A DNA stretch of 64,000 nucleotides from Gigaspora rosea (GCA_003550325.1 QKWP01001700.1:38241-102240), one strand, 5' to 3'. Shown: positions 41,801 to 53,775, numbered from the stretch's first letter. A program made the numbers and translations. The notes: generated from the sequence alone by a model not told the origin.

Positions 41801-42689
41801 AAATTCACCCAAAGAGTGAGGAAAAAGGCAGACTTCCCTAAAAGAAAGATATTCTTCTATAAAGAAGCTACAGAAGAAGTATAGGAGAATTATAGATCAA
41901 CGTTAGAAAAAATACTAGCGAATGGGAAAAAATAAACAATAAAACTGAGGTGGAGAAAGGTAAAGATATAGAAAACATGAACATAGAGGAACTAATAAAT
42001 GAGGAGTGGGAAGTGATTGAAAAAGCTGTTCTAGAGGCAGCATCCAGGCATATTTCTTCAAAAATAATCAAACACAGACCGGAAGAAGTTACCAAGCATG
42101 TCGACCGAACCCCTTTATTCTGGGACGTAAAGAATTTTAGAAGATTAATGAGACGGGCAAGAAAGGAATTAGGCCAAAATTTAGATAAAATAGACACTCT
42201 TCTAATAAATGTACAGGTTCAAGATATCTATGAGAGGCATGAAACTGGAGTATACAGATAGAAGGAGAGTGGTTGGAAGAGTGGATCGAACAAACCAAAG
42301 GATGGATTAAGACTCTAGAACGAAAGCTGAAGGAAGAGGAGAAAAGAAGGATAGAAAAGAACATTGTAGAGAACATAAAGAGAAGGTATAAAATGATCGG
42401 AAAGAGTGAGAAGATAATGCTGAATAGTATATTGGAGAGGCCATGGAGAAAGATAATAATAGACAAGGTAGTAAGAGAGGAAAACATCCCAAACACACAT
42501 GGATCACTGATAACAGAACTGGAGCAGGTTAAGGAAGAAACAGATAAATTTTTTAAGAAACAATTTAGAAAACGGCAGCATTTGTTTGCACAACTACCAG
42601 AAGACTGGAGGAGTGAATATGCGCCAAAAGAGTGGATTAGTGAAGAGTGGTACGAAGAGATAATGTCACCGATCCAAAAAGCAGAATAG

Positions 42690-43604
42690 GAAGAGAACCT
42701 TAGAATTGCAAAAAAAGACACTGCTCCAGGAATGTCAGGGATCAGTTACATTATAATACAAAAAGCAGGGCCTAAAGCAACGGGAAGATTTTTGAAGCTG
42801 ATGAACCTGGTGTTAAAGTATAGCATCTTCCCAAGGAGATGGAAAGTGGGTCAAATATTCCTAATTCCCAAAATATCTGAGTGGGATTTTTTCTTAGCAA
42901 GTACGCGACCAATAATGTTACTAGAAACATTTCGAAAAAGTTTAGTACGGATAGTTCAAAAAAGGCTCAGTAGAGTGTTTCTAGAGCACAATATACTCTG
43001 GGGTCTTAATTTTGCGGGCTTACCTGGAGAAAGTACAGGGGCTCCAATTTATACTCTAAGTAATATCCTGGAAGAAGCTAAAGAAGAGAGAAAAGAACTA
43101 TGGATATTACTACAGAATATTAAGAAGGCCTTCGATTCGGTTCCTCTAGAAAGTATTAGACAGGCGTGTACAAGAATTAAGATTCCCCAGAAAGCCACAA
43201 ATTTCCTGCTAGAAATATTTAGTAAAAGAAGGGTTAGAGTTATCATGAAGTTCGGCTTGTCAGAAGGTTTTCAAGCGGAGGATGGGATCGACCAAGGGGA
43301 GGTGATCTCACCTCTCATGTGGAGAATAATTTACGATCCGTTGTTGTGCAGCATACAAGCTCTAAAGAAAGGATATAGCATGGACATACGAAAACCTTCT
43401 GAGTTTTTAATGCCATTTGGAAAAGAAAGGGGTCTTAATATAAGCTGCCTAGCATTTGCAGATAATACAACTTTCATAGCGAGTACACAAAGTGATCTGC
43501 AAGACATACTAGACAAAGCAAATAAGTTCTATTGTATAAATGATATAGACATAAACCCAAAGAAATCGGAGATGGTTGTAGTAAATTCGAGGGTGACACC
43601 GAGC
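42690..43604 (+). pseudogene. LINE reverse transcriptase domain
   Basis: Motifs seen: GQIFLIPK, then RPIMLLETFRKSLVRI, GLPGESTGAPI, NIKKAFDSV, GIDQGEVISPLMW and CLAFADNTTFI. In active enzymes the third- and last-quoted motifs read D-x-x-(x)-AFDSV and FADD; here the first Asp of the former and the second Asp of the latter are Asn, so polymerase activity should be lost. Followed by thumb-like sequence ending with PKKSEMVVVNS. Confidence 0.92.
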
Positions 43605-45025
43605 TAACAAACAGTAAAGTTAGGAAGAGAAAGAGCAGAGGTCAGGGCATTAGAAGCAGAGAAGGCAGCTCGCTTTCTTGGAGTTTGGATTACAGCTAAA
43701 GATATTTATAAGCAGTGTGTAAAAAACTCAAGAGAGAAACATTCACATTTACAAGCCTAGTTAAAAATAAACAAATATCGATAGGCCAAATGAAATACCT
43801 AAATAATAAGGTACTGCTTCCACGGTTGGAGTATAGAGCGCTAATCTGTCTCCTAGATAAAAGAACATGTGATAAAGTTCATCAACCAGTTCTTAGATTA
43901 GCTAAGTGGAAAGCAGATATCGCGTCAACGGCTGCCAATAGTATAACAAACCATAAGGAACTCCTGGGTATCAAAAGTCTTTGGCAAAGACATACGGAGC
44001 AAATGCTGGCAGAATGGGTAATTAAAATCAACGATACAAGAGTACTTGGCCAGTCGACAAGGTTGAGGCTTAAAAAGGCACAACAGGAAATATGTAGCCC
44101 CAAACCGATATGGACACTTGACCAGAGCTGGTTAGGAATTTCGAAGTTCAAATATAATCTTAACGCAAGAATCCTAAAATTGGCAAAGGAGATGGATATA
44201 GAAGTGAGATCGGAATATAATTATAATGAATGGTGGTTCTTCCAAGAGCCAGATAGAGAATCTAAAACAATTATAGAAGTATTGATAGAACATGATAAAT
44301 TAAAAAATTGGGAGAAGCTCAGAGGAAGAGATGTATAGTACATAAACCAGTTGCTAGACCCAATGGGGGATAGACTGGTAACGTGGCAGCAGATTAAGAA
44401 AGTGTCCAATCAACGATCAAGCGGGAAAAAAGCAACCTGGTTTCAGTCAATAGAAGACATTACCTTGGCGGATATCCATACTCGTAAGGTAAAAGAGGCA
44501 TTTAAGACACAGGGACCAAACGGCTTAGCTCTGAAGCCGCAACGCAAGCCAATCTTAAAAAAACAAAGTAAACGAGAATGGGTAATAGTGGATGAAAATA
44601 AAGAAAACCAGCCAACCATTGGTCGAGTAACAACAAAAAGGACATATTTTACAGATATTATCTGCTACGAGAGTAATGGTAAAAGCAAGAATCAGACGGA
44701 AGAGAGAAGTCCTAACAAAGCGCTCCAAGAAAAGTCGAGTAATGGAGTTAAAAGAACAAGAACAGAAAAGCTAATAGACATATCACCATGGGTAAAATTT
44801 ACAAAAGGGGAGCTGAACCTAGAATTGGAGCCAGATTACTTTATAGAACAAGGAGAGGGAATTGTTATTTCACCGGAGCAAGTTAGAAGTCTGCGGAGTA
44901 AAAAGAAGGAGATAAGAGTAGTAATTGAAGAACCTAGCTTAGAACTAATAGATAGGATAATAGAAGAGCAAGAAAAGAGACGGGAACTGAAGAAAGCACT
45001 GTGTGATAATTGGGAAAAAGATATT

Positions 45026-45460
45026 CTGTGGTTTTATACGGATGGGTCATGTAAAGTAGTAGATAATAGGAAAGTATTAGGATATGAAGTTGTACAAGTA
45101 GATAGAAAGAGAAAGGTTGTAAGAGAAACCAAAGGCAGAATTCAGAATTGGATTTCATCCACACGATCAGAGCTAATGGCAATTCTAGAAGCTCTTCTAA
45201 TGGCACCGCCAAAAAGTAGGGTTATTATTAGGTCCAATAGTAGTGCTACAATATTTTTAGTTAAAAAGGTTATTGGTGGGCCCAGAACATGAGAGTGGAT
45301 GAAAATAAATAACCCTAGATACTAGCGGCGATAAAAGTAGTAGTACAGAGCAAGGAAATAGAGATAGTGCTTGAAAAGGTAAAGGCACATGCAGGTGACA
45401 AACAGAATGAAAGAGCAGATCGAATAGCAAAAAAAGGAAGAGAAGTAGGTGCCCCAACAG
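45026..45460 (+). pseudogene. LINE RNase H domain
   Basis: FYTDGSCKV supplies the first Asp, STRSELMAILEALLMA the Glu, and HAGDKQNERADRIAK the last Asp region. The third position, normally a TDS-type Asp, reads RSNSSA. A stop (45290) and a frame change (about 45310) lie between the second half's motifs. It would degrade the RNA strand of the hybrid after reverse transcription. Confidence 0.85.
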
Positions 45461-45799
45461 GAGTCAAACGGGTTATGACAGAAAATATGGTCTTCCGGCC
45501 TGTCTGGAACGGGCTAGAGATAGAATGCTTTCCGAGAGAATTTATAAAGCAGATATTAACAACGGCTGCTAGAGCAGAGTGGACATTCAATCAAGGAACT
45601 TACGATGAGATCCACCAGAAGCGAGTGAACCAAAAGAACTGGAAACCCTTTTTTGCCCTGATGAAGAAGCATAGTAAGCTACAGGGCAAGAGTAGAAAAG
45701 AAAATGGCACATAGAGTTTTTGTATAAAGTGCATAAATAAGCTATTGCCGACTCTTATGAAATGACGAATACACAACCCAGAGTTGTATCAAGATGTTC

Positions 45800-45865
45800 A
45801 GTGCAGGAAATGCAAAGAAGAAAAAGAATCTTTTGAGCATTTATCCACATGCCCACATGATATAG
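45800..45865 (+). pseudogene. LINE C-terminal zinc-binding motif
   Basis: QCRKCKEEKESFEHLSTCPH: a C-x2-C ... H-x4-C arrangement, which follows RNase H in many Tad/I-type LINEs. A Lys/Arg/Glu-rich tail follows (about 46200-46290). Confidence 0.75.
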
Positions 45866-46757
45866 AGGTATGGACAAAAAAGGAAGAAGAAATCCTGGAC
45901 AGTATTAAGAAAGAGTTAAGACATAAGGATGGGATAGTTTTAGGCCTAGACCGGCTAAGAGAAGTTTTCATACCCAGGGAGATAAACGAGTATAAGAATT
46001 GGCATATAGAGTGGTCAAGAGGGTTTCTGGCAGATGATATAGAATCATCTTTAGAAAGAATGAACCTTTCTAAAAATAAGGACCGGGACGTAGCTGTGGC
46101 TTTTCTTGATAAATAGTTGACTGTCTTTCAAAGAGAAATATGGAAAGAGCACTGTTCAATAGTTAACGAATGGGATAAAGACTGTGGAATCACTCGAGAG
46201 CAGAAAAGAAAAGGGTCCAAGAAGAGAGAAAAAAAGAAAAGAAAACTAGAAGAAAAAAAGAAAAGAAGTGATAACCTGGATGAGGGGACAGGAGAAGAAG
46301 AATTAGTAGTAAAAAATAGAAGGCTGAGACGGAGCTGGACAGAAATTCTAAGTACCGCGAAGGAAGAAGTATATGCATGGATTGGACAAGGGTCCATGCG
46401 AGCTGGAATACAAAATAGATGGCAGTTTTGACAGGCGGCAAACCCTGACTGTAGATCTAGATGGTTATTCTTTATTGAAAGAAAGAAATCTAGGGAGGAA
46501 AAGTTTGTTATAGCAGATCACACTTAGGTATCTCTAAAACAACTGGGTGGGTCACACTTTAGTATTAGTGCCAAAAATGGCAAACTTTGTAAGATAAAAT
46601 AGTATATTTTAAAATTTACAAAAGTAAAATAAAGTTGTGGCAAGACTGCCAAATCTAAAAAAAAAAAAAAAAAAATTAAAGTATATAGTGAAAATTTTAT
46701 TCTAAACAACTTTTTCTAAGTCATAAAGATAGATTATCTTAGTAAAAAAAAGTTTTA

Positions 46758-47414
46758 TCCCTTAAACCGTCTAGCGGACAAATTTGTCTGCTAAAATCAT
46801 TTTTAAAAAGTTTTTTTGAGTTTTCTTAAATTTTATTTAAGCCTAACCCCCTATTTATTGAATAAAATTAAAGATATTCCTTTTATATATAATATATTTA
46901 AATTTTATTATTCTATCTTTAATTTTGATGAAGATATTACATTTTTAATAACTTGATTTTTTAGTTTTACTATTAAAATTTTAAAAAGTTTCTTAAAATT
47001 TTATATGTTTCCGAAAAGAAATTTTTTAGTTACTACTAAGTAAAGTTTAAATTTTGCGTAATAAGTTATAAAACTTTTAATAATAAAAGTAGTGTAATTT
47101 TAAATTGTCTACAACTTTGGATTAAGGTAATAGGGGGTCAAAGCTTATATTTTTATTAAGTAAAACTAAAAAAACAGAAAAAATTTTTAAATTTAAAATT
47201 TTTTTAAAAAATTATAAATTTTTCTTTTATAAGCAACTTCAAATTTTTTATAAATATTAAGCAAATAAAAAGAAGTTTTAAATAGTATATAATTATAGTT
47301 TTTATTTAAAAAAAAAATTATAAAATATTTTTATTTTTTAAAAAAATAGATCAGATATGAATTTATAAAATTTAAGCAGCCAAATTTGTCCGCTTAAATG
47401 GACGGTTTAAGGGA
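46758..47414. mobile_element. TA-flanked MITE, TIR TCCCTTAAACCGTC
   Basis: Inverted ends TCCCTTAAACCGTC and GACGGTTTAAGGGA between TA dinucleotides, with inner GGACAAATTTG blocks. Interior phrases (TTTTACTATTAAAATTTT, AAATTTTATATGTTTCCG) match 7263-7906. Inserted in the right part of the foldback 38897-47805. Confidence 0.85.
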
Positions 47415-48004
47415 TAAGAAAAATCAAAAATTTTCAACATTAGCACATACAGTATAAACCTTTTTTTTACTAATTTAATCTATATTTACATTTAAGTATT
47501 ATATATAAAATTTTATGCTAAACAACTTTTTTTAAGTTAAAAAGGTAGATTGTTTTAGTAAAAAAACATTTTATATATGCTAACTTTGAAAATTTTTGAT
47601 TTTTTTTATAAAACGTTTTTTTTACTAAGATAATCTATCTTTATGACTTAGAAAAAGTTGTTCAGAATAATGTTAATTTATATATATTTTTAATTTTTAA
47701 AAACCAAACTTTTTTGTCTATAAAATCGTGTGATTTGATTGGTTAGAATTAGGGTGCAATATGTTATGGTGCAACATGTTGTGGGTGCAACAAAATTATA
47801 TTCCCTTTTAACTAATCAATTAGTCAATTAATCAACTAATTAATTAATTAGTTAACTGATTAATCGATTAATTAATTAATCAACTAATCAATTAATTGAT
47901 TAGTTGATTAGTTAAATATAATCAACTATTAATCAATTTATTAAAAATTATCAACTAACTAATTGATTATGATTTTTTGCTTGATTAATAATACTAATAG
48001 CTAG

Positions 48005-48132
48005 TATCTTATAAAGTAGACTTTTACAACAACAATTTATATTTAAAGATACCAATTTAAACAAAATGCTTTAATAATATTATTTTCAAGCTTATAAGAT
48101 TCCAATTTTTGGAAGCAACTTTATAAGCTTCA
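48005..48132. other. Short A+T-rich spacer
   Basis: Between the ATAGCTAG duplication of the hAT-like nest and the next SINE. Nothing seen. Confidence 0.5.
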
Positions 48133-48146
48133 AAGACTTATTATTA

Positions 48147-48865
48147 TTATTATTATTTTTTTTTTAAGTTTAGAGGCCGTGTGCTATGGCCGGGATTTTA
48201 TTATGAGTTATAGTGACGTAATATTTGTTACATGAATGAGGATACAACTAGCTACACGTGCACTTTTGGTGCCTAATTTAAGTAGTCCGCCCGAAGGTTC
48301 TACACTAGCTGCTATACCTACAACCCAACTACGGGAATTGTCTATTTAAACCCTCTGGTTCATGGTCCTCCTATTACTACCCGACGCACTACATTTAATG
48401 CAGATATTGTGAACCACAACCCTTTTAGGTATCGACGATCTAAGGGCTACTTTACCCTCGCACAAGAACCTACCGGAACAAATTCCATGTCCTATACATG
48501 TACCATTGCCCAGATTTGGTAACTGAGGCTACCTGCCCTTATTAGGTTCGTTCCGATCGTAGTATCCGCCTTCTCTGGTACATACCGTAGGACCGATTTT
48601 CACTACCTCCTAACTCGGGTCTTGCCAAACGGGTTCTTGTAGGTTTTTTCTGGTTCCCTGGATTTGCGATGTAACACATACATCATTGCGCCCGCAGGCT
48701 CCCATTCAAGATGGTGGAACCAAGGTTACAGGTTTAGCGCCCAACCGCTCATAAGCCACAATCACCGAACGCAGATTTAACTTCAAAACGTTGCCAGTGG
48801 GATTCGAACTGTCAACCTGCCGCTTGGGGGTGACACCTTGACCACTTCTCTAAGGCACCATACCC
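48147..48865 (-). mobile_element. tRNA-headed SINE, minus strand, ~14-bp TSD
   Basis: On the minus strand the head (48865 downward) reads like a tRNA: A-box-like TTAGAGAAGTGGTCAAGG and B-box AGTTCGAATCCC. The body is G+C-richer than its surroundings and shares CCTGTAACCTTGG(T)TCCACC-type sequence with the SINE at 30917. Its tail hairpin (GGCC..GGCC) and poly(A) lie at 48150-48195. AAGACTTATTATT occurs on both sides (from 48133 and 48866). Confidence 0.85.
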
Positions 48866-48879
48866 AAGACTTATTATTT

Positions 48880-49522
48880 TTTTTTATATAGCATGTTAAA
48901 TAAATTTCAAAAAAATAATATGAGATTATATAAGGTTGTATACTGTTTGAATAGCTAATCAAAATCTTTTTAAATTATAAAGATAGAGATTTTTTTAATT
49001 ATAATAGCATGTTTAAAAAATCAATATATGTAGTAGAAGCAACTTTTACTTTTGTTAGCATTTATTTTACATTCAAAATATTAGCTTTCAAAGTTTTCTT
49101 CTAATGTTTTTGGTCTCTCTTATATTTATTTTGTACAATAGTTAAATTATTATTATATATAGATTGAAAAAATGCTAATATGTATTTTATGTGAATTTTT
49201 AGTATATTAACAAAAAGATTTTCTATTTAATAAAGATATATATAATTAATTTAGTAAAAATATTATTAATTTTGAAATATGGCAAAAAGGTTTAGTATTA
49301 AAGTTATTTTAATTGGCACTATATCTATTTGGCATATATATTAATTTGGCTTTAGTAAAACAGTTATGATTGACTATAGGCTATTTATATATGAAAACTT
49401 GAAACAGTTTACTACTGTAGTATTTTTTTTTGTATATTAAATTTATTCTAGTTTTAATTTTATCTTACTATTTAGTATAAAAAAGTGCTAGTAATAAGTC
49501 AACTACTTAGCAATATTTTGTA
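48880..49522. other. A+T-rich gene-free stretch
   Basis: No ORF, RNA gene or bounded repeat recognised. Confidence 0.5.
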
Positions 49523-49887
49523 CAGTGTGGGACAACAAAAGATATCTACCTTTTATTTTATTAATAAAAAGGCGCCAAATTTGATTAGGACATTATAAAA
49601 TATCAAGTTTTTTACTAATTTAGAATAAGATAATACAAAAATAATTAATTTTTATTGGCTTATGCATATAAATCAGCACCAGATTTTTGTTTTATATATA
49701 AAATAACAAAGTTTAAACTGTTATAACACCATTAAAAATAAAAATAAAAAAATCCTCTTTTAAAAATGTAGTTTGGGTTACAAACTATCAATTTGAAAAA
49801 GGGATTTTTAATTTAATAAATTTTTGTCAAGTTATACCATATTTAAAACAACCAATAAAATTGGATATCTTAAGCTATTTCACACTG
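49523..49887. mobile_element. TA-flanked MITE, TIR CAGTGTGGGACAA
   Basis: TA-CAGTGTG...CACACTG-TA, with partial inverted similarity over about 25 bp (GATATC in both ends). Tc1/mariner-like. No ORF. Confidence 0.7.
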
Positions 49888-50378
49888 TACAGGAAAAAAT
49901 ATATGAAAATTGAAAAGGCTAAACTACAATACAAGCAAATTAATATTATAGTCCTATTTAACCTTATAATACTTATGATAATAATAAAGAAAATAAGACA
50001 AAAGAATTATTAGAATCTTGTTTTCTAAAAGTAATAGTGAAACTAACCTATTAGTATTTGATAGCATAATAGTTAAACTAAATAAAACTCTTAAAACAGT
50101 TGATGAAGATATAGACAAAAAAGAAGAAGATTATTAGTTGCATATTATTGAGAATTAAATTAGTATAATAAATATTAAGAATTGTTTAAACAATGTAGAA
50201 ACTATAAAAAATAATGTACTTGAATTTGAAATTGAAATAAAATAAACATATTGTGCATCTAGCAAAAAACCTGTTGTTAAAATAGAGTTTAACAGAATTA
50301 TTTAATAATTTATTAAAAGTATTTATTTCTTTTATTTTTAAACAATTTTCAAATACTTTATTTAAATTAGTATCTAAA

Positions 50379-50478
50379 ACAATTTTTTTTATAACTACCT
50401 AAAGTAACATTGTTTGCCAGTTAATTATACAATTTTTTTTATAACTACCTAAAGTAACATTGTTGGCCAATTAATTAT
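50379..50478 (+). repeat. Two tandem 50-bp units
   Basis: The unit begins ACAATTTTTTTTATAACTAC; copies at 50379 and 50429 differ at a few positions. Confidence 0.85.
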
Positions 50479-50831
50479 TTTTACTATTCACTTTAAAAAA
50501 AAAAAGTTGTTTGGATTTTAAACTTTGTGTTGAAATAGTTTTATTATTTTAAATAAAAGAAAGTTATAAATTAGCAAAAAATAATAAAGTAATTGTGTAA
50601 CTTATTTTTTATATTATTATGTAAAGAAGATTTGTTCATCTTTATGAATTGCTATAAATTTTTAGAAAGATTATTTGATTTGTAACTACCTGTTAAAATC
50701 TTTAAATTGATAAGCTTTTATCACTAATACAAACTACTATAATACAAAAATTAAAGTCTTTATATATAATAAAAAATTTTATATTTTCTAATAATTGCCT
50801 TCATCAAAATATTTAGAAAAGTAAGTCATTA

Positions 50832-51893
50832 TGGAGTATCCATAAATAATGTTATATACACCACATAGTAGCTTTTGATCCTCTAAACTATATAAAAAAA
50901 ATTTTCAAAATCTATATAAAATTTTACAAAAACTTGAATATCTTGTAAACAGTAATCTAATTTAGATGATTTAGATGCCATTTGATTCATTTCGATAAGA
51001 TGAATCCAATGATACCAAAATCATGTTATTTGGATTACTGGATTGCAAAATATTTACAAAAAACTATTGGTTATATAGTAATTTTATAAGAAAAGATATG
51101 ACCAATAGTATTTTGCCAATAACTTCTAATCCAGCAATCCAAATGAGATAAAATTGGTATTATTCAACTTCTTTTACCAAGACAAATCAAATAGTACTAA
51201 AATTATTAAATTTGAACTACTGCGTCAGAATTTAGACAAATTTTTTTAAAAAAATTATGTTATATTTTTTTAACTCACCTATTTATCAGAAAAAATAATA
51301 TTTTTTATCTAATCTCTCTTGTATAATGTTATTTAGGGATGTCCCTATATTATAAAAATGAGGGCGTCCATAGATAATATTATACAAGAGGGGGAGAGAA
51401 GGTCTGACAAAATATAATGTTTTTTCTAATAAGTAGAGAATCAAAAAAATATAACATAATTTTTTTTGGAAAAATATATATGAATTGTAATCCAGATGTC
51501 CAAATTGAATGATTTTGGTACCATTTAATTCATCTTGGTAAGAAAAATCGAATGGTACTAATTTTATTTTATTTGGATTACTGGATCAAAAGTTATTAAA
51601 AAAATACTATTAGTTCTATCTTTTCTTATAAAATTACTATTAAACCAATAGTTTTTTGCAAATATCTGTTAATTCAGTAATTCAATAAAATGAATTTGGT
51701 ACTATTTGATCCTTTTTACTAAAATGAATTGATTAGTACCAAAATTATCCAATTGGATTACTGTATCACAAGATATTTAAGTTTTTGTAAAATTATATAT
51801 ATAAACATATAGATTTTAAAAATTTTTTTATATAGTCTGGGAGGTTAAGAGCTACTATGTAGAGGTATATAACACTATTTATGGATACTTCCA
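50832..51893. mobile_element. Foldback MITE (~1.06 kb), TA-flanked
   Basis: TA-TGGAGTATCCATAAATA at the left and TATTTATGGATACTTCCA-TA at the right. Arms of about 500 bp pair through a centre near 51350. Non-coding. Confidence 0.8.
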
Positions 51894-52463
51894 TAAAGAT
51901 GGGTTTCATACATGTGCATAGTTTCTTAATTATATATATATATGCACATATTTCAAAATTATATGCATTTTATTCTATTTAAATTTATATAAAAAAATTA
52001 AAATATATAATTTAGACTAGGAAATATATTGTCAGGTAGAATTAAGGAATATGGATACAAAAGTTTCAAAAAATTCTAAAAAGAAATGAATAAATATAAA
52101 AAAAGAGCAAGATTGAAATAAAAATTTAAGCATATATCCAATAGTTTTTAATATAAATGTCAAATTATATTATGTAATATTATATGCATTTTATAAAACA
52201 TGCACATTAATGTACCTGTTATTATAAAATGCACATTAAAGCACATATTATTATAAAATGTGCATTTTTTTTATTGGTTATTTTTGGTCAAAATAATTAT
52301 AATGCAAAATAAATAAAAGTTTTATATATAATAGTTTATTTTAAAATAATAAAATTTATGGGTAACAATTCCAACTTAGCTAATATAATAAAATTTATAG
52401 GTAACAATCCCAACTTGATAAATCAACTAAGCTAATATTTTTTATTTAAGGGTTAAACAGTTG
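51894..52463. other. A+T-rich gene-free stretch
   Basis: Contains repeated (A)TATGCACAT and ATAATAAAATTTAT(A/G)GG phrases (about 52350-52400). No gene. Confidence 0.5.
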
Positions 52464-52652
52464 AAAAAGAGAAATTTTGCTATAACAGATCACATTTAGA
52501 TGTCTTTAACAACAACCAGATAGGTTGTATTTTAATGAATAGTCAATTTAAAATAGATAGCATATAATATATTGTACATGTAAATACAAAATATAAATAA
52601 AAAAAGTTGTAGTATAACTACTAAATTTAAAAAAAAAAATAAAAAAATAAAA
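52464..52652 (+). mobile_element. 5'-truncated LINE copy (3' tail only)
   Basis: Matches the last ~190 bp of the LINE at 39052-46674: AGCAGATCACACTTAG-like start (here ACAGATCACATTTAG), then the same landmarks to the pre-poly(A) hairpin, here GTAGT-ATA-ACTAC. Typical product of abortive target-primed reverse transcription. Heavily C-to-T changed relative to the long copy. Confidence 0.75.
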
Positions 52653-52665
52653 TTTAAAATAGAAT

Positions 52666-53775
52666 TGGAGCTTCATAGTCTAGTAGTCTAGATGCTCAAC
52701 TCTCACAGTTAAAGTTTTTAGTTCAAATTCTACTAGAAACAGTTTTTAGAAAAATTTGAATACAAGGCCCTATAAAAGTTTATATAAAGTATAAATTTGG
52801 TTTAAGAATTTTCAAAAAAAGATTCATTGTAGAAAGTTAGTACTATAGATGATGGTCTAGTACATAAAGATTTTCTTGGCAAACAAAAACAAGATGGTAC
52901 AAACAACTCTAAGACGGTCTTGGAATCTTAATTGGAAGGGTGATACAACTATAATATGAACCTGAATAGTGAAAAAAGTGGTGAATACAAAAGGATCTGT
53001 AGTAAAAAATTGATATAAACTAGATAAGGAACATTTTGGTATCAGTACTAATCTAAATTAAAAGAAAACCACTACTATAGAGACAAATCTGCAAATTGGG
53101 GATACAAACAAAATAATAAACTACTCAGTAGAAAGTACAATATATGAAATAAAGCTTCTTGGTCTTACCAATAGTAAAATACCAACTACTTTATAAGAAG
53201 TTGAAAGTAGTACAGAAATATATTACAAAATCTAGTTGGAAGTAGCTATATCATATAGAAGGAGTGAAGGCTAGCTTGCTAAAATATAAAAGTAGTTTCA
53301 CTTGGACCAGTTACACAATATAGCTAGTGCTCATCTACCTTTAGAAGAAGAATTTGCTAACCAATTTAGATAGTATATTAGTAGTAATATACAATAAACT
53401 ACTAAGAGTTGATGGGTAAAGTATTGTACAAGTACCTCTTTACCAGTATAGAGTAATCTTAGGATACCAAAGTTTAATTAGAAAGTAACTGTAAGGTTAC
53501 AATCATCTGAGCAAGGCCTTTGCACCTATTTGAAAGTATAGAATTGGCAATATAAGAGAAGCAAGAAATATAGTAAATAGTTAAATAACAAAATAGGAAG
53601 TAGTCCAAAAATTCAGGTTGTACAAAAATAGGTATAGAAAGCTCTAGTAGGTTAGATCACAGATAGTCAAGAATGTTGTACTAAAATATAGTATAACATT
53701 GTATTATATAATATATACAAGCATATACTTAATAAAAAAGTTTTTAAGTCATAATCTTATTTTTAAAAAAAAATA
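52666..53775 (+). mobile_element. tRNA-headed SINE (~1.1 kb)
   Basis: The head has an A-box-like ATAGTCTAGTAGTCTAGATGC and a B-box-like TAGTTCAAATTC at 52731. A non-coding body rich in CTAGTA phrases and an A-rich tail at about 53762 follow. It follows the truncated LINE tail directly. TSD not resolved. Confidence 0.6.

Larger units (their letters stand above)
39542..46527 (+). pseudogene. LINE polyprotein, inactivated by stops and frameshifts
   Basis: Starts at ATG 39542. In-frame stops at 39719, 39725, 40304, 41684, 41882, 42687, 43605, 44336, 45290, 45712, 45763, 46114 and 46429 interrupt one long reading. Frame changes occur near 41930, 42255, 43710 and 45310. The last stop (46525) may be the original one. 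The N-terminal part contains two RRM-like segments (KVYFMIWDLPNRISKKQV near 40120; ARIGNLPRFTKEVLLLRQL near 40395), typical of nucleic-acid-binding ORF1-type regions, and appears fused in frame to the endonuclease. Such proteins bind their own RNA, nick the target and reverse-transcribe in place. At least two of the catalytic aspartates have become asparagine. Confidence 0.93.
39052..46674 (+). mobile_element. Decayed non-LTR retrotransposon (LINE), 7.6 kb, 16-bp TSD
   Basis: Exact ATTAAAGTATATAGTG at 39036-39051 and 46675-46690. The 5' leader runs to 39541 and the coding region from 39542 to about 46527. The 3' end has a hairpin GGCA-AGAC-TGCC at about 46639-46650, followed by poly(A). Domain order is RRM-like, apurinic endonuclease, reverse transcriptase, RNase H, zinc knuckle. 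The G+C content is visibly above that of the surrounding DNA. Apparently full length, but dead (stops, frameshifts, catalytic changes). Confidence 0.95.
38897..47805. mobile_element. MULE-like foldback interrupted by a LINE, 9-bp TSD TT(C/T)TAACTA
   Basis: The left end GGGAATAGAAATTTGTTACA and the inverse of the right end agree with gaps over the terminal ~45 bp, including ACCAATCAAATC. Flanks TTCTAACTA (38888-38896) and TTTTAACTA (47806-47814) match 8 of 9. Inner arms (TTTTTCTAAGTCATAAAGATAG near 46715 and its inverse near 47640) also pair. With the LINE and the TA element removed, about 0.6 kb of foldback remains. Confidence 0.75.
38052..47996. mobile_element. hAT-like element split by nested insertions, 8-bp TSD ATAGCTAG
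   Basis: The left end TAGTGATATAAATCAAAAATCG and the right end GATTAATAATACTA belong to the same type as 37428-37859. Exact ATAGCTAG at 38044-38051 and 47997-48004 brackets almost 10 kb. The retained arms (about 38052-38250 and 47806-47996) contain the same self-complementary TTAATTGATTAG phrases. The space between holds the foldback 38897-47805. About 38260-38896 is additional A+T-rich sequence of unclear origin. Confidence 0.75.
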
